Assembly: GCA_963556195.1 (NCBI GenBank)
Contig: OY744532.1
Span: forward strand, 84,183,734-84,247,733
Length of the DNA stretch: 64,000 bases
DNA from: Sepiola atlantica
Taxonomy: Eukaryota; Mollusca; Cephalopoda; Sepiida; Sepiolidae
Direction: 5' to 3'
The stretch's first letter is position 1; each line of letters opens with the position of its first letter. Of this stretch, positions 23,991 through 36,560 are shown in pieces. The translations under genes and the position numbers were made by a program. The notes under the pieces were generated by a model, which ran no database searches, was not told the origin of the DNA, and worked only from the letters and a program-made list of their open reading frames with translations.

Positions 23991-24690
23991 AGTGTAGTAT
24001 CTGTTCCGATGGATACTGCACCCCATAGACTGGTATTGTCTTGACCTTCGGGGCTTGATTTACGCCGGTCTATGGGTCTGTCCTGTGCAGTTCTAGGAGG
24101 TCCACCCTCTTTGGGGAGGAGTAAGTTTATTGCTTACTGTCATTGCTTACTGCCTGAGGCGCTCCTACCGGGGAATGCCGACGGGGCTGCCCAGGCAATT
24201 TTTAATGGCCAGAGTGCTCACCTTCTCGGGCGCTGGCTTTTCAAACCCCACTTTCCGACCCGATCTTGGGTCACATCTTACTTGTGGGAGTAAGATAAAC
24301 CTGGCCTTGTGCCTAACCTCCTGGGGAAGTAAATAAAAAAATAAAAAATAAGTGTAGTATCTGTTCCGATGGATACTGCACCCCTATAGACGGGTGTCGT
24401 CTTGTCCTTCGGGACTTTATTCCACCTGTCTGTGGGTTTGTCCTGTGCGGTTCTAGGAGGTCCACCCTCCCAGGCTTCGCCTCCCCTCTTTGGGGAGGAG
24501 TAAGTTTATTGCTTACTGCCTGAGGCGCCCCTACCGGGGAATGCCGACGGGGCAATTTGTAAATGGCCAGAGTGCTCACTTTCTCGGGCGCTGGCTTTTC
24601 AAACCCCACTTACCTGACCCAAGCTGTGGTCACATCTTACTTGTGGGAGTAAGATAACACTGGCCTTGGTCCTAACTCCTGCAGAGGAGT
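23991..24690 (+). repeat. Two tandem copies of the U2-like repeat, opposite orientation to 19-20 kb
   Basis: Units begin AGTGTAGTATCTGTTCCGAT at 23991 and 24351 (period 360). The body is the reverse complement of the 19.1-20.1 kb units with moderate divergence (for example CCGGGGAATGCCGACGGGGC and GTTCTAGGAGGTCCACCCTC). The first 16 bases match U2 snRNA from about its position 28, and a TGCACCC a few bases on resembles the U2 3' end, as if the snRNA middle were deleted. The first unit has an extra piece in the TTGCTTACTG region. Confidence 0.8.
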
Positions 24691-25127
24691 TAATAAATAT
24701 ATCATGGAATTTTTTAAGTCATGGAATTAAATAAGCAGAACTTGTTTCATGTTAATGTTGTAAGTATAGAGAAAGAAATAACCTTCGTATTCAATCATTT
24801 AGATATCTATCTCGCCGTTTATAATTTTCGGAAACTAAATTAAATGTTTACAATTTTCCTAACTTCAATTAAACGAATTGAAGTATCGTAATTATTTTAG
24901 TCAATGTCAAATTTGTTGTGAACATTTTTCTTTATAAAATCGTAATCATTCTTTAATACATGAACTTTAAATGTTAATATTTCCAATAAATATACAAACG
25001 TTTCAATAAAATATGGAAAAGTGTAATGCAGGCAAAAATGGGTGTTATACTTTCTCGTTTAAAGTTTAGATTTAAAATAGATTTATAAGTGAACAGTAAT
25101 CAGAACCTAAATGTATAAATTCGTTTT
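24691..25127. other. AT-rich stretch, nothing recognised
   Basis: No feature recognised. It leads directly into the 117 bp satellite. Confidence 0.4.
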
Positions 25128-26414
25128 TAGGTTTTATGATCCTAATGATATGAATTAAGATTAAAACACATGCGTAAAATCAACGTGTTAATTGAAATTC
25201 GAAAATATTGTTACAAAGATTAACATCATAACGGATTGAATTGTTAGGTTTTATGATCCTAATGATATCAATTAAAATTAAAGCATATGCGTAACCTCAA
25301 CGTGTTAATTGAAATTCAAAAATATTGTTACAAAGATTAACATCATAATGGATTCAATTGTTAGGTTTTATGATCCTAATGATATCAATTAAGATTAAAA
25401 CATATGCGTAAAATCAACGTGTTCATTGAAATTCAAAAATATTGTTACAAAGATTAACATCATAACGGATTCAATTGTTAGGTGTTATGATCCTAATGAT
25501 ATCAATAAAGATTAAAACATATGCGTAAAATGAACGTGTTCATTGAAATTCAAAAATATTGTTACAAAGATTAACATCATAACGGATTCAATTGTTAGGT
25601 TTTATGATCCTAATGATATCAATTTAGATTAAAACATATGCGTAAAACCAACATGTTAATTGAAACTCCAAAATATTGCTACAAAGATTAACATCATAAC
25701 GGATTGAATTGTTAGGTGTTATGATCCTAATGATATCAATTAAGATTAAAACATATGTGTAAAATCAACGTGTTAATTGAAATTCGAAAATATTGTTACA
25801 AAGATTAACATCATAACGGATTGAATTGTTAGGTTTTATGATCCTAATGATATCAATAAAGATTAAAACATATGCGTAAAATGAACGTGTTCATTGAAAT
25901 TCAAAAATATTGTTACAAAGATTAACATCATAACGGATTCAATTGTTAGGTTTTATGATCCTAATGATATCAATTAAGATTAAAACATATGCGTAAAATC
26001 AACGTGTTCATTGAAATTCAAAAATATTGTTACAAAGATAAACATTATAACGGATTGAATTTTTAGATTTTATGATCCTAATGATATCAATTAAGATTAA
26101 AACATATGCGTAAAATCAACGTGTTAATTGAAATTCGAAAATATTGTTACAAAGATTAACATCATAACGGATTGAATTGTTAGGTGTTATGATCCTAATG
26201 ATATCAATTTAGATTAAAACATATGCGTAAAATCAACGTGTCAATTGAAATTCAAAAATATTGTTACAAAGATAAACATTATAACGGATTGAATTTTTAG
26301 GTTTTATGATCCTAATTATATCAATTAAGATTAAAACATATGCGTAAAATCAACGTGTTCATTGAAATTCAAAAATATTGTTACAAAGATTAACATTATA
26401 ACGGATTGAATTTT
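25128..26414. repeat. Satellite: eleven 117 bp monomers without length change
   Basis: The landmark TAGGTTTTATGATCCTAATG recurs at 25128, 25245, 25362, 25479, 25596, 25713, 25830, 25947, 26064, 26181 and 26298, always 117 apart. Monomers differ by a few substitutions. Variant pairs such as GGTGTTATG (copies 4, 6, 10), ATGAACGTGTTC (copies 4, 7) and AAACATTATAACGG (copies 8, 10, 11) suggest unequal exchange. No coding frame and no ribozyme core recognised. Confidence 0.95.
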
Positions 26415-26754
26415 TTACATGTTTATAGTTTATTTTTAAACATATACTTTAAGTTAATAACATACATAAATACCTAAATATATTTATTCGCTAATATTGT
26501 CGTAATAATGTTCCCATTTATCATGTTAAATATAAACGGTAACTTATCATCAGTTTTCTTTAATATTAATTTGAACGTTTTAATGATATATATAATATAT
26601 CTTCTTTCTGTGTATATTTACGAATGCCGGAATAACTGAAGAGGGTGTTTGCATTAAAAAACACAGAGTCATTTACGAAGACTATGCTAGCAAAGTTACT
26701 TTTCTCATTTAAAATGTTATCTATAATTTTATTCTAATTGTCATTTATTGACGG

Positions 26755-26830
26755 TGGTTACGTGGATAACGACACGAACTGAAGCGCTGGGTGTTCCAAG
26801 TTCGAATCCAGTCGGTTCCACAGTGCCACT
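26755..26830 (+). mobile_element. tRNA-like SINE head fragment
   Basis: GGTTACGTGGATAACGACAC (A-box-like) followed by AAGTTCGAATCCAG (B-box-like) at tRNA-like spacing. The acceptor stem does not pair cleanly, so this is a SINE head or tRNA pseudogene rather than a tRNA gene. Confidence 0.5.
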
Positions 26831-26994
26831 TTCATTTACAGATGTTGGCAACCGATGTATTTACGGAAAGATTTCTAACTAAAATTCCAACACAAGAATC
26901 ATCTGATTCACACGAAAAAAGAACACATTCAGTAACACCAGATCGTAGGCGAACCATTTTTGAACTGATCACAAATTTGAATGCGATTTTTTAA

Positions 26995-27930
26995 AATGCG
27001 TCTCTATTAGATTTCAATCGCTTAAATAATCCTATTTCCTTTCTTTCTATTTTTTATACGTTATATTTCATATCTTATTCGGTTACAGAAATATTTGCTT
27101 CGTGAAAACGCGTGCCATGTTTAACGTCTAAGTTTTTTTTTAAGCAAAGCCACAGATGATGCATAGTAATTTAACATTACAAAAACATCCTTTGTTGATA
27201 TTTTTGTTCAATTAATAATGAAATCCTAAACTCGCCCTTCTGTGGTATCCGTACTTTCTCATTTGTTTACATAGTGGCACGTTTTCTTTTCCCTAATTCT
27301 TTCAAAACTTTAACGCTTATTACGTTATATTCTGTTTTTTCCTCGTATTTCCAATTAGTTTTACATGCAGACGTTTTTATCGTCTTCTTTTTTTCATAAG
27401 TTTGCAAAGATTCGACGTGTTATCCCCTTTAAACGCTTTATATTGAGATGTCTTCATTCTTTTTATACCGATTTAGACGTTTTTTATCTACCCTTTTTCT
27501 CTTCTCATTTATATTATCTTTCATATCCATAAATAAATATACGGTAATTTTGTAGATGAGGATAACCAGCTAAACCACACTTCATTAACAATGGTATTAC
27601 TCGTGAAAACGCTTAATAGCACGGGTAAAACGAAAGAAATCATTCATGAATTTAAAGTGGGGGAGCATTTTCCTATGATAATTGAACGTAAAATGTTCAC
27701 ACATTTCCGATAAGGTTTAAAGGGGAGATAACTAGAAAAAGCCGAATACATTGACTATGTTCTTCGATGTGTATTGATGTTATGGAAAACTATTTGCAAG
27801 AAGAATGAAATAATTACTGTTCCTAATGTACAAAATTGGTTATTACAAATACACATATGTTTCGGAATTTTTTAGATGACGGTTGATAATTTGAAGAATT
27901 TTGTATATTCAGACTACTGTTTTCATATCA
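26995..27930. other. AT-rich stretch, nothing recognised
   Basis: No feature recognised. Confidence 0.4.
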
Positions 27931-27934
27931 TGGC

Positions 27935-28090
27935 AGATGAAACGAGAGCATCCCACCACCGTGGATTTAATAAATAATTCCGTCCAGATTCCCGAGTTCG
28001 ATAGAAAGATTTGTGAGTTCGACAAGGTGCACCTAAAGAACGTTGGAGGTAACATCGGCCAAAAGATTGTGATAAATCAGCCAAGATGAG
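27935..28090 (+). repeat. Second copy of the 15.2 kb SINE body
   Basis: GTGGATTTAATAAATAATTC, AGATTCCCGAGTTCGA and GTTGGAGGTAACATC correspond in order to the sequence at about 15195-15310. The tRNA-like head is not seen here. Confidence 0.5.
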
Positions 28091-28299
28091 AAGAGTAGTC
28101 CTAATATACCAAATTCTACAAATAAAAAAATGTTATCAAAAAGAAACATTTTAAAATCATATTTTATATATGTTAATAATAACATCAGAAAAATAACCTG
28201 TTTTTTTAAAGACAGCAAAGTTCTTTAAGTTCTGAGAAAGCTAAAAACTGTAAGGAACATCTACTCTAACCCGACCAATCACTCTAGGTCAGTGTAGTA

Positions 28300-28860
28300 A
28301 CTCCCCACCAAAAAGAAAAGCTCGCTTGATCCTACCACTACTCCTACGACTAAGTTGAACGTCTCAAAAACAAGAACATCGCGCAAGGACAATTTCATGA
28401 GAATGCATGCTTTTTTGCCAGACACACAAAAAACCTCCTTCAACACGATTTTCGGCAGCCTCGTAACTTTCGCTTCCCATATGTTTTATTTTTGTCCTCA
28501 TATCTAATCAGCTACGTTTCTGACAAAGGGAGAAGAATTGCTGTGTTTTTCCAATCGTCAAGCTAAGCTAATCGTTCAATAGTTGTTAACCTTTAAGTGG
28601 TATTTTCTTCTTTTTTTTTTAGCTTATTACACCAAGTGGCGCCATGCCTTATCTGGAGCGAGTTCCATTTTAAAGAGTCAAGCTTACAACGCCCACTAAA
28701 AGGAAAACCTCGTTTTATCCGTTTTAAGGCCGAGTGGAACATCCCTCAAATACAGGAACATAGAGCAAAGGACAATTACATGAGAATGTACGCTTTTTTC
28801 GCCAGACACACACAACATATCACGTGACCTAGCATTTTTTTCGGGGCAGCAACTGAGTAC
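28300..28860 (+). repeat. Pair of diverged direct repeats of about 150 bp
   Basis: The block ending CAAGGACAATTTCATGAGAA, TGCATGCTTTTTTGCCAGAC at about 28385-28430 recurs as AAAGGACAATTACATGAGAA and CGCCAGACACACA at about 28765-28810. The segments upstream are also similar. Family unknown. Confidence 0.6.
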
Positions 28861-29032
28861 CGCAATTTTAACCCAATAATCCAAGCAAAATGCAAATCTT
28901 GTTCGAAGAAAACGATAAAAATATATTTACAGAATATTAATATCATAAAAAAATTGTTATTGTTATTAATATTTATTTCGAAAATTATATTTTATTTTAA
29001 AATTGAATAAAAGACAACACCAATGACAAAAT

Positions 29033-30204
<1,172 letters not shown>

Positions 30205-30818
30205 ACAAGCCGCGCATGTATGTGACTCGATGTGGTGAGTGTAAAATGCAATAAATTTGGGCAATTTGGGGCATTTTTGAGCCCCCCCCCATTTGACCCC
30301 CTGGGGGCGAAAACCAGAATGTTTCTGAATGTTTCTGAGGTTAATGATGCTCATTTGATATCCAGAACAATTGTCTTTACATGTTGGCCACGTTTCAGAA
30401 AAATTGAATGGATGGATCAAACGTTATGAGGGGAAAGGGTCATTTTTGCCATTTTAGGGGGCTTTCCGAGGTCAGCGATACTTATTTTCTATTATGAACA
30501 ATTGCCGCCACATTTTGGTCAAGTTTCAGAGAAATTGGAGGGATAGATAAAAAGTTATGGGGCAAAACATGTCATTTTTTGCCATTTTGGGGCCTTTTGA
30601 CCCCCTGGGGTGCTAACCAGATTTTTTTTCAAAAATCAGAGAATGTCACTTTCTAACCTGACCGAAGTTACGACTTCATGCAAAATTTCAGAGAAATTAA
30701 ATGGATGGTTGCGGAGAAAAATCCGGACGGACGAACACACGGACGGACGGACACACTGACGGACGGAAATGGCTCAAAACATAGGTGTCCCAGATTTAAT
30801 AAATCGGGGGACCAATTA
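30205..30818 (+). repeat. Dispersed about 615 bp repeat, copy 2
   Basis: Same order of sub-repeats as 22930-23550, starting ACAAGCCGC and TGTGACTCGATGTGG, through GAATGGATGGATCAAACG, to an interrupted CGGA run (30726-30765) and a final AATCGGGGGACCAATTAA. Internal length differs slightly. Confidence 0.8.
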
Positions 30819-32490
30819 AAAAGAAGGTCATAAGCGATGTTTTTACTTCTGTAACACCATATTTTACTAAGTTCACCATCCGTCTACCGAAACCAAATTC
30901 GCTGACGTAAAGACCGTGATCAAATTTACCCTTTTGTTTCCTGTCGGGACATTATTTTGCTTGACAGACATAGCATAACCAATAATTCTCTTTAAAAAAA
31001 AACAGCTGATTGTATTTTACGTTACTTTCCTTCACAAATGAAGACTACCATCCTTGGAGATATGCGTAACCTTTCACATAATTACTCGTCTGTCCAACTG
31101 CTAGACGTTTTTCATGTGGGACTTACACTCCCTTTTGTTAAATAACAATTTTTTATAGAAGTTGACGTCACTTGTCGCTGTTCATGTTTTCGGTGTAATT
31201 TAAAACCGCATTTTTTTTCTGAACAATAACATTTTCTATTCACTGTTTTTAACCTTTTGCCCTCAAGGAAAAACGGATGTTTCTCCGTTCCCTGTTCTTC
31301 GCCAACTAATACTTCCGCTTTTGTCTTTCCATTTTGACCTTGAATTATCATGTTTCCAAATGCATTTTCGCGCTGATATTTCTTTTACGGGGTTTCGAGT
31401 TGTTTGACTTAAAATGCTACACTTTCAAATAACAGGTGATCTATGCTCTTCACAAAAGAAGTAAAAAAAAAAACAACTCCAATACTGACATTCATTTTTC
31501 ATCTATCATAATCTCGCAAGGTGTCTTGAGCTCATTACGTCGTTATCTTTATAAAAGTAGATCTCTTACTTTAGCAGATTACAATACAGCGATAAAAATT
31601 GTTTAACCCCCGCTATTCCTGCTGGATAGTGATTGATTACCTCAGTTTATTGATCACCTTTTGATAACTTCCATTTTCTTCTGCTGGTTGACTCGTCAGC
31701 CCCATTACAATATCAGTATAGAATAAACATTGGATTCCGCATGCTGTGAGAACAATACTCCGTCCTAAGACGTATATGACAATTATATAGGTATAGGATC
31801 GCTTCAGGAGTCAGCTAATGTATGTGGTGATAGGATGAACCAGTAATGCTGTGTCAGCATTGTAAATAAAATTGTTTGAGGTCCAGGGATGCAATTTTTA
31901 ATTGTGAATATTACTAGGGACGTGTTTAAAAATCTCACTTCTAATGACTGCATGGTACGCCCTATAGTCGGCCTCACACCGATAATGAAAATTGTAAATG
32001 ACCAAGCATTTATAAATAGTGGTGGATCATATTCTTACAAAAAGAGGGAGAATCATTCGGCGGCATATAAATAATACGTAATTTCGTTGCCTGTACAACA
32101 ATGTAACTTTGACGCGAATACACGAGCTTTTTTTTCACCAGACCGATCTTGTCGTCCATTCGAAAAGATGTTCCTCCCCCGAGCATAATAATTTAAATGT
32201 AGTTGCCGCTCGCTCAACGTTGGAAGACCATCGCAAATATTGAACATACGGGTAAATAAACACGTGCCCACAAACTTCGTCAGGAAAATTATTTACCAGC
32301 TTATTATTTGCATCTTGTCGGAGACTGTAGTTTCTATGTTATTTATGTGTCCCCATTCCATCGCTATAGTATCCATAACCTTTTTTTCTTAATCCTACCC
32401 ACTGTTAAGTGAGGTTCGAAACCGGTCAATTTTCCCTTTCATTCTTTTTTTTAAAAATTACATCAGGTTTACAAAATATGGTCTTCATAT
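30819..32490. other. Intergenic stretch, nothing recognised
   Basis: Several 60-80 codon frames exist but none has a recognisable domain, good composition or a splice context I trust. Confidence 0.35.
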
Positions 32491-32492
32491 CG

Positions 32493-33139
<647 letters not shown>

Positions 33140-33519
33140 TACATGGCTCCCAAGCCGGGGAGCGGTACCAAACGGCATTTGTTACATAACCATGGGAATT
33201 ACAACGTCTCTTAGGACCACGCTTCCCGAAATCGAAAGTCTAAAAGCGTTTTCAAAGTTTTTAACATTCAATTATTTAATGGTCATTTTTAAACACGCGC
33301 ATCAACGAATGGCGATTGTAAGCCCTTTAACTGTCGACATTAGCAAGTAAACTGTCCCTTCGGTTATATAGTCTTTTGCAACGAGGACTTTTTTGAGTGT
33401 ACATTTATGCGATGATCAAAAGTTATTACAAAAATCTGAACTCTTTTTTTTTTTCAACAATTTTTTCAAACATTTTAATGCATTTTATATTTTACCTTAT
33501 TTTTCTCTGGTCTTAATTT

Positions 33520-33880
33520 CGTTCTTCGTCGTCTAGTGGTCCCCTCCATAAATGTTGTGCCGTGGGTTTTCTCTGTTCGATCCTTCATCTGGTTGCGTTT
33601 TTATATTCTGAAAATCAATACCTTTTGGTTCGACGAAAAAAAAGGACTTTGAAGACGTTTCGAGAGGATCAGAAAGTGGGTTTTATTTGCTTTAAGTCAC
33701 GCCTGGGGGAGAGTCGCCGTCTTCGATTGCCGTCACTTTTTTTGGTTACCTTACAAAACTGCTACTAGATGGGGGAAGATAAGTGGGTTCTTGTCTCATC
33801 TTAGAGATTCAGTCCTAAACGTTTCGTCTACATCCTTGGACAATTTCTGTCGCCTCGAGCTGATCGTCTGTGCATGCTTT
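33520..33880 (+). mobile_element. Possible tRNA-derived SINE
   Basis: CGTCGTCTAGTGGTCCCCTC (A-box-like, as in tRNA-Glu/Asp) at 33526 and TGTTCGATCCTTCAT (B-box-like) at about 33573. Later TAAACGTTTCGTC with GTCC/GGAC flanks at about 33810-33840 is reminiscent of a hammerhead stem but lacks CUGANGA. Boundaries unknown. Confidence 0.4.
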
Positions 33881-34174
33881 TGCCTCGACTTCTACTGGCG
33901 AACTGATCAAAAAACTAATTTCCCACACAACGATGAGTGACGTCACGTGATGTACACGTGTTACATCATGCCAAAACATTCGTTCACTCATGTTGTTTGA
34001 CCTTTTTTGCCCCTAGCATTTCCTATCGGCGAAGCATACCTCAAATTTGTCATGACTTTACAAAATGAGTCATTATGATACATAGTTGTTTGTCCAATCA
34101 CATATGCCCTTAAATTGTACATAATCCTATTTCTTTCATAGTCCATACTAGTCGATCTACACACTTTAAAATAA

Positions 34175-34181
<7 letters not shown>

Positions 34182-34211
<30 letters not shown>

Positions 34212-34298
34212 TATATATGTATATATGTATATATATATATATATGCTCCTATATGTATATATATATATATGTGTGTGTTTATATATATATATGTATAT
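34182..34298. repeat. Interrupted (TA)n tract
   Basis: TA runs with TG and CTCC interruptions, directly abutting the inverted arm of the PLE. Confidence 0.95.
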
Positions 34299-34345
34299 GA
34301 GAAAATGAAAAAGGAAAACCAAAAAATGGATGTTTTTTATGTGTA

Positions 34346-34386
34346 CATCAACGTTTCGTCTTTATTTATAAGACTTCATCAGGGTG
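34346..34386 (-). ncRNA. Hammerhead ribozyme motif, family A, left arm
   Basis: The minus strand reads CACC, CUGAUGA, A, hairpin GUCUU/AAGAC, GAA, self-complementary ACGU (stem III), U as cleavage base, then GAUG. Stem I has one mismatch (CACC against GAUG). The unpaired A before stem II is non-standard. Confidence 0.55.
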
Positions 34387-35106
34387 ATAAAATAGAGAAA
34401 AAGTGTCATGCAAGCAATGATACATGTAGGGTAGACATATTGGGAAAAAATAGAATGAAATAGGGGCCAACTGCTGGGTGGACGTCCGTATATGTTGGAG
34501 AAATAGAAATGAATGTAGAAAAGAATGAGTGGGGAAAAAATGGAAAGATGGGATGAGCCAGGACTACTGTGGCTGGTGGTAAGAGAAAGAGGTGGGGGAT
34601 GAGCAGGGGTAAAGTGGATGGCAGAGAGGGAGGTGAGGAAGAGGGGGAGGGGGGTGTTTGATTAGATGGCTGCGGTTCAAGATTGAAGGGGAAAAAGTAA
34701 GTTGGAATGTTTGTGTATGGGGGGTGTATGCAGGGAAAGGAGGATGGGTAGAGAGGAAGGGGGGGCTGTGATTTTGGTGGATGGGCGAAAGTTATGGTCT
34801 TAGAGAGCGTTTAGAGAAAATGGGTGAATTTAAGAAGGGGTATGGGAGAAAATAGTTGAGTGGGGGAGAGGGAGGATTTGTTGTGATAGGGTGTGAAATA
34901 TTTGAAATATTTGGAAAATGATAGCAATGAGTGAGGGATTGGGGGGGGGGTGGAGGAGGGCGGTGATTGAAAGGGTGGGTATGGAATATTTGAGATATTT
35001 GGAATATGAGAAAGTTTATTTGGACTGCAGTATTAAAAGTGTGAGGAAAAAGTAAGGAGAAAATGAAGATTCAAGGAGAAAAAGAAAGGGAAAAGTAAAT
35101 GGGAGA

Positions 35107-35522
35107 GTACAAACCACATCTCAATCCATAAAACAAACTTTAAACACATCCAGACATTTCCAAAAAACACCCACATCCCATGCCGGCTTATATACTGTCC
35201 CTTGCAATGACTGCCATCAATTTTACGTGGGAGAAACACAACGTGAATTAAAGAAACGATTAAATGAACACAAAAGGGACATAAAAACAACAACCCTCTT
35301 AGTGCACTTTTCTCCCATGCACTAGAACATGGTCATGCGTTCAAATTTGAACAAGCCAAAACTACTAAATATATCCACAACAAATCTCGGCGAAGATTAT
35401 TAGAAACTGCCCTCATCACTGCCTCCACCACCATCAAGCAACGTAATGGTTTCTTTAACCTATCACCCTTAATAAGCAAGATCATCCTCACAGAACAAAG
35501 ACTCTTGCCTGATCATGGTTAA
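35107..35522 (+). pseudogene. GIY-YIG endonuclease domain of a Penelope-like element
   Basis: Plus strand from 35182: AGLYTVPCNDCHQFYVGETQ (GIY-YIG core GLY...FYVG with a C-x2-C), then RELKKRLNEHKRDIK (conserved Arg and EHK). After a frameshift near 35295 it continues LFSHALEHGHAFKFEQAKTT and LLETALI (conserved Glu) to a stop at 35520-35522. In PLEs this domain nicks the target for reverse transcription. The frameshift and missing RT make the copy non-autonomous. Confidence 0.85.
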
Positions 35523-36267
35523 AAAATTTTCATCTCCAACCTCTATAACACTCTCCCATTTACTTTTCCCTTTCTTTTTCTCCTTGAATCTTCATTTTCT
35601 CCTTACTTTTACCTCACACTTTTAATACTGCAGTCCAAATAAACTTTCTCATATTCCAAATATCTCAAATATTCCATACCCAGCCTTTCAATCACCGCCC
35701 TCCTCCCCCCCCCCAATCCCTCACTCATTGCTATCATTTTCCAAATATTTCAAATATTTCACACCCTATCACAACAAATCCTCCCTCTCCCCCACTCAAC
35801 TATTTTCTCCCATACCCCTTCTTAAATTCCCTCATTTTCTCAAAACGCTCTCTAAGACCATAACTTTCGCCCATCCACCAAAATCACAGCCCCCCTTCTT
35901 CTCTACCAATCCTCCTTTCCCTGCATACACCCCCCATACACAAACATTCCAACTTACTTTTTCCCCTTCAATCTTGAACCGCAGCCATCTGGTCAAACAC
36001 CCCCCTCCCCCCTCTTCCTCACCTCCCTCTCTGCCATCCACTTTACCCCTGCTCATCCCCCACCTCTTTCTCTTACCACCAGCCACAGTAGTCCTGGCTC
36101 ACCACATCCTTCAATTTTTCCCCACTCATTCTTTTCTACATTCATTTCTATTTCTCCAACAAATACGGACGTCCACCCAGCAGTTGGCCCCTATTTCATT
36201 CTATTTTTTCCCAATATGTCTACCCTACATGTATCTTTGCTTGCATGACACTTTTTCTCTATTTTAT

Positions 36268-36308
36268 CATCCTGATGAAGTCTTATAAATAAAGACGAAA
36301 CGTTGATG
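36268..36308 (+). ncRNA. Hammerhead ribozyme motif, family A, right arm
   Basis: The plus strand reads CAUC (36268-36271), CUGAUGA, A, hairpin GUCUU/AAGAC with a 7-base loop, GAA, ACGU, U as cleavage base, then GAUG (36305-36308), which pairs fully with CAUC. All conserved boxes are present. Same strand as the endonuclease ORF, so it would lie in the 3' part of an element transcript. The extra A before stem II is a deviation. Confidence 0.6.
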
Positions 36309-36389
36309 TACACATAAAAAACATCCATTTTCTGGTTTTCCTTTTTCATTTTCCCATCACGTCGGATGACTTTCATGCTTCTCTTCCCA

Positions 36390-36428
36390 TATATATATAT
36401 ATATGTTTATATATATGTTTATATATAC
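36390..36428. repeat. Short interrupted (TA)n tract
   Basis: TA with TGTT interruptions between the PLE and the mariner region. Confidence 0.9.
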
Positions 36429-36480
36429 AGGGTGTTTCAAAAGAATGAAATCTTATCGCCAGAGGAATACAAACAGATAT
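36429..36480. mobile_element. Orphan mariner-type terminal repeat
   Basis: CAGGGTGTTTCAAAAGAATG at 36429 is nearly the terminal sequence of the mariner element whose right end lies at 37891, but it sits 130 bp outside that element's left end. It looks like the end of a second, mostly lost, TA-target transposon. Confidence 0.5.
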
Positions 36481-36560
36481 GTTTCTAGGTGAAATTACCA
36501 AAGATTTGAAAAAAGATTTGAAAAAGATTTGAAAAAATTTGAAAAGATATAAAGATAATA

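Larger units (their letters stand above)
34299..36356 (+). mobile_element. Truncated Penelope-like element with inverted terminal repeats (family A)
   Basis: The left arm (34299-35108) and right arm (35550-36356) are inverted copies of about 810 bp with very high identity (for example GATGTTTTTTATGTGTACAT, and TTACTTTTCCCTTTC at the inner edge). Between them lie 440 bp coding the GIY-YIG endonuclease end of a PLE on the plus strand. The reverse transcriptase is absent, so the copy is 5' truncated. Each arm has a hammerhead near its outer end. Inverted pseudo-LTRs with hammerheads are known for PLEs. (TA)n tracts flank both ends. Confidence 0.85.

Noticed and set aside
25128..26414. CRISPR-like array (regular 117 bp spacing)
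   Set aside because: There are no short conserved repeats with variable spacers; the entire monomer is conserved. Eukaryotic context.
22085..26830. Functional tRNA genes at 22.1 and 26.8 kb
   Set aside because: A- and B-box-like sequences are present, but cloverleaf stems do not pair well. Best seen as SINE heads.
26842..26994. Short frame beginning MLATDVFTERF after a TTTACAG acceptor-like site
   Set aside because: It follows a SINE head directly and no domain or coding conservation is visible. Too short to support.
35728..36288. 186-codon plus-strand frame, Pro/Ser/Leu-rich
   Set aside because: It lies in the C/T-rich right arm of the PLE inverted repeat. The composition follows the nucleotide bias and the mirrored left arm is purine-rich non-coding.
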